The notes under the pieces were generated by a model. It made no database searches. It was not told where the DNA came from and saw only the letters and a list, made by a program, of their open reading frames with translations. Source: Solimonas sp041612095 (lineage in GTDB: Bacteria > Pseudomonadota > Gammaproteobacteria > Nevskiales > Nevskiaceae). From it: 9,437 nt of DNA. A program made the position numbers and the translations under genes. Shown in pieces: positions 6,247 to 9,437 of the stretch. Positions within the stretch are counted from its first letter, which is position 1. Every line of letters begins with the position of its first letter. The stretch covers positions 1 to 9,437 of the forward strand of contig JBFJJW010000127.1 of assembly GCA_041612095.1 (NCBI GenBank). Reading direction: 5' to 3'.

Positions 6247-6735
6247 TCAGGCCGGCGGCAGCTTCTTGCCCAGCTTGCCGAGCATGTGCGCGGTCAGGTT
6301 CGGCATCTCCGTCACCGGCGTCACGATCTCGTACACGCGCTCGTACGATGCATAGTGAATCTGCCAGCGGCCATCGCGCTTGAGGTACTTGTCCTTGTAC
6401 AGGGCGGTACCGTCGGTGACGATCTTGTGGCGCATGTCGAGGAACCAGTCCTTCAGATACCAGGTACCGACCGCCTCGGTTGGCGACAGCACGTCGATCT
6501 CCGGGTGGTTCACGCTGTGAAACGCCACCGCCTCGGCATGAAAGGCATATTCCAGTGCCTCAAGAATCTTGTCGCGACCTTGAGCCTCAAATCGATAGGA
6601 CCCACCCACGTATAGAACGCTGGCGTCCTCGGTAAACAGGGTTTTGAGTTCCGCCATGTTCGCCGTGTCGATGCAGCGGCAGTAGGCATACTTGAGCCGC
6701 TTGATCAGCTCGATGTCTTCAAGTGCAAGTGTCAT
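6247..6735 (-). CDS. NTF2-fold protein resembling bile-acid 7-alpha-dehydratase (BaiE/Hsh2-like)
   Basis: 162 residues of SnoaL/NTF2 type. Blocks resemble clostridial BaiE as I recall it: IKRLKYAYCRCID (11-23), HSVNHPEI (73-80), VGTWYLKDW (89-97), ALYKDKYLKRDGRW (111-124) and YERVYE (131-136). BaiE uses Tyr30, Asp35 and His83 to remove the 7-alpha-hydroxyl of 3-oxo-delta-4 bile-acid intermediates. The matching residues here are Tyr18 and Asp23 with the same five-residue spacing, and His73 or His77. Proteobacterial relatives include the Hsh2 hydroxysteroid dehydratase from bile-salt degraders. Start: the ATG at 6735, whose AGGA site overlaps the stop codon of the upstream SDR only eight bases away, so coupling is likely. 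A longer in-frame ATG at 6858 lies inside that SDR and is rejected. Substrate is inferred; a scytalone-dehydratase-like role on another compound remains possible. Cytoplasmic. Confidence 0.8.
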   Translation of the reverse strand: MTLALEDIELIKRLKYAYCRCIDTANMAELKTLFTEDASVLYVGGSYRFEAQGRDKILEALEYAFHAEAVAFHSVNHPEIDVLSPTEAVGTWYLKDWFLDMRHKIVTDGTALYKDKYLKRDGRWQIHYASYERVYEIVTPVTEMPNLTAHMLGKLGKKLPPA

Positions 6736-6743
6736 GGTGAGTC

Positions 6744-7511
6744 CTAGATTCCAAATCCGCCGGAGACGTTGATCTGCTGACCGGTCACGTAGCCATTGCT
6801 GGCAAGAAATACCGCAGCACTGCCGATCTCTTCCGGCCTGCCCCAGCGCTTGATGCATAGCAGCTTCTGCGTTTCATCCGTCCACTTCTGGTCGAATACA
6901 CCGCGCTTCAGCAACTCCAGAAACATGCCAGCCTCGATCACGCCGACCAGCACCGAATTGGCGCGGATGTTGTGCTTGCCCTCTTCCTTGGCAATGCCCT
7001 GCACCAGGGCTTCGTTGGCGGCCTTCGGCGCTACCGACAGGCCATCCTTGGCCGGCCACCAGACGTGACCTGCGGAGCCCAGATGCACATAGGAGCCGCC
7101 GCCCTGCTCGCGCATGTGCGGCAACGTCGCCTGCACCGCGTTGAAGAATCCATGCACCTCGATGTCGATGGATTTCTTCCACAGTTCCAGTGAGGTCTCG
7201 GCGATATGCACCTGCTCAACCACGGGGCCCGCCGCCCAGACCACGGTGTGAATGCGACCATGCGCGGCAATCGCGGCCTGAACGGCGTTCCTGATCTGTT
7301 CGGGTTCGCGCACATCGGCCGCGTGGACCGTAGCCTTCTGACCCCCTGCAACAATTTCGGCAGCGACCTTGTCGGCCACGTCCTGTTTGGATCGGTAGAC
7401 GATGGCAACGCCAGAACCGGCGCCGCCGAAGCTCTTCGCAACCTCCTGGCCGATGCCGCCGCTGCCGCCGAATACCAAGGTCGCGCCCTTGGGCAATCCC
7501 GCCTGGGTCAT
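6744..7511 (-). CDS. Short-chain dehydrogenase/reductase with non-canonical catalytic residues
   Basis: 255 residues with a clear SDR fold: FGGSGGIG (14-21), AADVRE (64-69), the C-terminal GRPEEIGSAAVFLAS (224-238) and TGQQINVSGGFG (243-254). Arg40 and Lys42 after the second strand suggest NADP(H). The active site is altered: the usual Asn-Ser-Tyr-Lys tetrad reads Glu118, Ser146, Ser159, Lys163, and NNAG reads WAAG (92-95). The S-x3-K arrangement recalls mitochondrial 2,4-dienoyl-CoA reductase, which also lacks the YxxxK tyrosine; that enzyme's alternative tyrosine is not seen here. The frame and surrounding residues are intact, so this is not a damaged gene. Start: the ATG at 7511 after AGGAGGAG; an ATG at 7541 has no such site. 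It lies 83 bases after the previous SDR and eight bases before the BaiE-like gene, with which it is probably co-translated. Confidence 0.87.
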   Translation of the reverse strand: MTQAGLPKGATLVFGGSGGIGQEVAKSFGGAGSGVAIVYRSKQDVADKVAAEIVAGGQKATVHAADVREPEQIRNAVQAAIAAHGRIHTVVWAAGPVVEQVHIAETSLELWKKSIDIEVHGFFNAVQATLPHMREQGGGSYVHLGSAGHVWWPAKDGLSVAPKAANEALVQGIAKEEGKHNIRANSVLVGVIEAGMFLELLKRGVFDQKWTDETQKLLCIKRWGRPEEIGSAAVFLASNGYVTGQQINVSGGFGI

Positions 7512-7568
7512 CTGAGTCTCCTCCTGTCGTGATTGCTCCATGATGAGAGGCCGGCCACGGTCAGGGCT

Positions 7569-7584
7569 TCACCCTTTGGGGTGA
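7569..7584. other. Small hairpin in the gap between two SDR genes
   Basis: TCACCC (7569-7574) and GGGTGA (7579-7584) form a 6-bp stem with a 4-base loop just after the stop of the upstream SDR. There is no T-run, so it is unlikely to end transcription. It could cause partial attenuation or protect the RNA end, or it could be chance. Confidence 0.25.
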
Positions 7585-7594
7585 GTCATCCACA

Positions 7595-8356
7595 TCAGCG
7601 CAGCATGGCGCCGCCATCGACACCCAGGGTCTGGCCGTTGATCCAGGCACCGTCGTCGGCCATCAGCATGGCAACCATGGCCGCAATGTCCTCGGACGTC
7701 CCCAGGCGGGGGCTGCGGGTAATGGCCAGGGTTGCCGCCCGCAGCTGTTCCGGAAAGTGATCGCGCAGTTGCTCGGTGATGACCAGGCCCGGCGCAATCG
7801 CATTGGCGCGTATGCCGTCCTTGCCCCAGCGCGACGCCACATGCCGCATCAACGCCTGCAGCCCGCTCTTGCTCACCGCGTACGAAACCCGGGTGGGTTC
7901 GCCCATGTCAGCCGCACCGGAGCTGGTGTAGACGATGGCGCCACCGCCGCGCTGCAGCAGCGCCGGGATGGCATGGCGCGTACACAGCAGATGGCCGCGC
8001 AGATTGACCGCCAGCGTGCGATCAAACACCTCAAGATCCACCGACAGGGCATCGGTATCGCTCAGGATCGCTTGCATGTCCGCCGCGTTGATGTGGATGC
8101 CATCGAGTCCGCCGTAGCGCGCAACGGTGTCGGCAACGAGCCTGGAAACGCTGGCTTCGTCAACGATGTCGCAATGCTGCGCCGTCACGGCCGCGCCGCT
8201 GGCAGACAAACGCGCCGCCAGCGCCTGCGCCATCACCGTGTTGATATCCCCGATCATGACCACCGCGCCTTCGGCTGCGAGACGCTCGGCCGTCGCCGCG
8301 CCAATGCCCGAAGCGCCTCCGACCACGATCAGCACCTTCCCTTCCAGTCTGCGCAT
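7595..8356 (-). CDS. Classical short-chain dehydrogenase/reductase (likely NAD-dependent)
   Basis: 253 residues, a standard classical-SDR length. Motifs: GGASGIG (13-19) for cofactor binding, Asp37 at the end of the second strand (MIGD), typical of NAD preference, catalytic tetrad Asn118, Ser146, Tyr159 and Lys163 (YAVSK), NAIAPG (185-190) and the C-terminal INGQTLGVDGG (239-249). The NNAG motif is changed to INAAD (89-93). Start: the ATG at 8356 with GGGAGG five bases upstream; nine further in-frame codons upstream to 8383 are rejected because they cross that site. It is the first gene of a leftward operon with the non-canonical SDR and the BaiE-like gene. A role as a hydroxysteroid dehydrogenase, giving the 3-keto group that isomerase and dehydratase chemistry need, is plausible from context but not shown by sequence. 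Confidence 0.88.
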   Translation of the reverse strand: MRRLEGKVLIVVGGASGIGAATAERLAAEGAVVMIGDINTVMAQALAARLSASGAAVTAQHCDIVDEASVSRLVADTVARYGGLDGIHINAADMQAILSDTDALSVDLEVFDRTLAVNLRGHLLCTRHAIPALLQRGGGAIVYTSSGAADMGEPTRVSYAVSKSGLQALMRHVASRWGKDGIRANAIAPGLVITEQLRDHFPEQLRAATLAITRSPRLGTSEDIAAMVAMLMADDGAWINGQTLGVDGGAMLR

Positions 8357-8430
8357 CACCGCCTCCCGAGTCCCTGGCGGCACTGTGTCAGAGCGCCGGC
8401 AAGCGCGGTTCGTCCGGATGCAGGGGCCAA

Positions 8431-8468
8431 CAAAAAGAAAAGGGGCACAGCGGCTGGCGCTGCGCCCC
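8431..8468 (-). terminator. Intrinsic terminator after the LolA-like gene
   Basis: On the minus strand, GGGGC and CAGCG (each pairing with its complement across one A/C mismatch, loop of five bases) form a GC-rich stem at 8442-8468. It is followed by a T-rich tract, the complement of AAAAAGAAAA at 8432-8441. It lies about 20 bases after the LolA-like stop codon and separates that transcript from the SDR operon downstream, which must therefore have its own promoter in about 8357-8430; no good match was recognised there. Confidence 0.85.
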
Positions 8469-8486
8469 CTGGCATCCGCGGTCGGA

Positions 8487-9308
8487 TCAGTTGCCGACGT
8501 AGAAGGTATTCGGATTGAAGTAACGCGTCGGCAGCTTCTCGCCGCTGGTGAGATGGGTCACCCGCAGAATCGTGCGGCTGTTGTCCTTGAGATCCACCAC
8601 CTCGGCCTGAGACAGATACCAGTGCTTGCCATTGGGCCGGATCGCGTCGGGCTTTGCGGTCAGGCGCTTGCGCGGCTTGCCGTTTTCCAGGAATTCCACC
8701 TTCAGCGGCAGGCAGCTCTGGGTATCGATCCAGGCGCGTGCGCCGTTGTACAGCGTCTCGGCTCCGGTCATGGTCGAGAACGACAGCACATGCACCGGCC
8801 GTGTGCCGATCGACTCACGGGCCTCGGCCTTGGCATTGAGATCGCCAAAGGCGTTGGCCAACTGCTTGAAGTCGTAATAGCTGAAGCTGGTGCCCAGCAG
8901 CGAGCCATCGGCAAACGTACCGGTCACGCGCCGTACGCGGCGCACCGAGGGCAGGTACACGTACATGCCGTCACGCAGGTAGTCGTCGGTCTGGCGCACC
9001 AGATAGGCAGCGCCCTTGAGATGATCGGGCTGCTCCACGCGCAGCATGGCGTGGGTGAAGCTGTCCTTGCCTTTGCGCTCTTCGCGCTGGGCGTAGAGCT
9101 TGCCGGACAAGGTGGTGTTCTCTCCGCGGTGATCGGTGGAGATCAGTTCGAAGTCCTGTACCAGCACCGCCGCCGGCACATTGCCGCGCATGCATTCCAA
9201 CACCTTCTGCGCGGCCGGATCGACCGTCACATCCGCGTTGGCCGGGGCCTGGGCACTTGCCTGCGCGGCAGCGGCCAGCAGCACGGTCATTGCAATTAAA
9301 CGCTTCAT
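8487..9308 (-). CDS. Secreted LolA-like outer-membrane lipoprotein-sorting protein (PF17131 type)
   Basis: 273 residues. The start MKRLIAMTVLLAAAAQASAQA is a Sec signal peptide with likely cleavage after ASA (17-19), so the mature protein is periplasmic. It has no lipobox. The family-typical block is MYVYLPSVRRVRRVTG (115-130) followed by LLGTSFSYYDF (137-147), as in the LolA-like proteins often encoded next to RND/MMPL exporters in Proteobacteria. Later segments include AWIDTQSCLPLKVEF (192-206) and RYFNPNTFYV near the end (YFNPNTFY is usual for the family). Cys39 and Cys199 could form a disulphide. Start: the ATG at 9308 with AGGAGGT four bases upstream; a longer in-frame ATG at 9353 lacks a site and a signal peptide. 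The family's half-barrel fold binds lipids; cargo here is unknown. No MMPL or RND partner is in view, though one may lie outside the window. Confidence 0.85.
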   Translation of the reverse strand: MKRLIAMTVLLAAAAQASAQAPANADVTVDPAAQKVLECMRGNVPAAVLVQDFELISTDHRGENTTLSGKLYAQREERKGKDSFTHAMLRVEQPDHLKGAAYLVRQTDDYLRDGMYVYLPSVRRVRRVTGTFADGSLLGTSFSYYDFKQLANAFGDLNAKAEARESIGTRPVHVLSFSTMTGAETLYNGARAWIDTQSCLPLKVEFLENGKPRKRLTAKPDAIRPNGKHWYLSQAEVVDLKDNSRTILRVTHLTSGEKLPTRYFNPNTFYVGN

Positions 9309-9377
9309 CGTTACCTCCTCAAGCTCACGCTCGTCAGTGCGCCCCCCAGCCAACCTCGCTGCCAGGAGCAGAAGTCC

Positions 9378-9406
9378 ATCTTACCCCCAATTTTTGTGCA
9401 GTGCAG
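9378..9406 (-). promoter_or_regulatory. Possible promoter for the LolA-like gene
   Basis: An AT-rich patch in GC-rich DNA. On the minus strand TAAGAT (9383-9378) is a four-of-six -10 match, 17 bases after CTGCAC (9406-9401), a weak -35. The spacer carries a GTGCAGTGCA repeat flanked by T5 runs (9391-9413). The match is weak, and transcription may instead come from a gene to the right of the window. Confidence 0.25.
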
Positions 9407-9437
9407 CATTTTTCAAGATCTAGAGCACATCCAAGGC

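Noticed and set aside
8127..9299. Long plus-strand open frame (390 codons)
   Set aside because: It lies antisense to the SDR and LolA-like genes, crosses the terminator, and has no recognisable domain; it is a by-product of high GC content.
9420..9437. Possible end of another leftward gene (in-frame TAG at 9422-9420 on the minus strand)
   Set aside because: Only five codons would be visible, which cannot support a gene call.

Overview
The window is GC-rich, densely packed bacterial DNA, consistent with a proteobacterial chromosome. The gene content (3-ketosteroid hydroxylase-type Rieske oxygenase, ketosteroid isomerase, several short-chain dehydrogenases, a LuxR regulator and a LolA-like periplasmic protein) suggests a steroid- or bile-acid-degrading gammaproteobacterium such as a Nevskiales/Steroidobacter-type organism. 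That placement is inferred; no rRNA or other taxonomic marker is present. I found no tRNA, rRNA, CRISPR array, insertion sequence or prophage gene, and no gene-free stretch longer than 300 bases.

Left part (1-2452): a lipoprotein resembling glycoside hydrolase family 5 endoglycosylceramidases runs leftward off the window edge. A 238-base spacer with two small hairpins separates it from a rightward KshA-like Rieske oxygenase. A strong two-way terminator divides that gene from a leftward steroid delta-isomerase (ksi) with all three catalytic residues. The 272-base spacer between ksi and the divergent luxR-type gene holds a dyad-symmetric element.

Middle (2453-6240): a rightward LuxR-type regulator (GAF/PAS-like sensor plus C-terminal HTH, with a basic Ala/Lys-rich N-terminal tail) converges on a leftward two-gene operon. 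That operon encodes a classical SDR and a 12-helix MFS transporter whose start and stop codons overlap. A VanZ-like membrane protein gene lies divergent from the operon.

Right part (6247-9437): a leftward operon encodes a classical SDR, a second SDR with an altered catalytic tetrad, and an NTF2-fold protein that resembles bile-acid 7-alpha-dehydratase BaiE. A terminator separates this operon from a leftward gene for a secreted LolA-like protein (PF17131 type).

Working model (inference): SDRs oxidise or reduce steroid hydroxyl/keto groups, KSI moves the delta-5 double bond to delta-4, the KshA-like oxygenase hydroxylates the ring system, and the BaiE-like enzyme removes a ring hydroxyl (probably C7) as water to give a 4,6-dien-3-one. 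The non-canonical SDR, translationally coupled to the dehydratase, carries a Ser-x3-Lys arrangement like mitochondrial 2,4-dienoyl-CoA reductase and could act on that conjugated product. The MFS protein may move substrate or intermediates, and the LuxR protein may sense a steroid. The reductase partner KshB and the ring-cleavage genes are not in this window.
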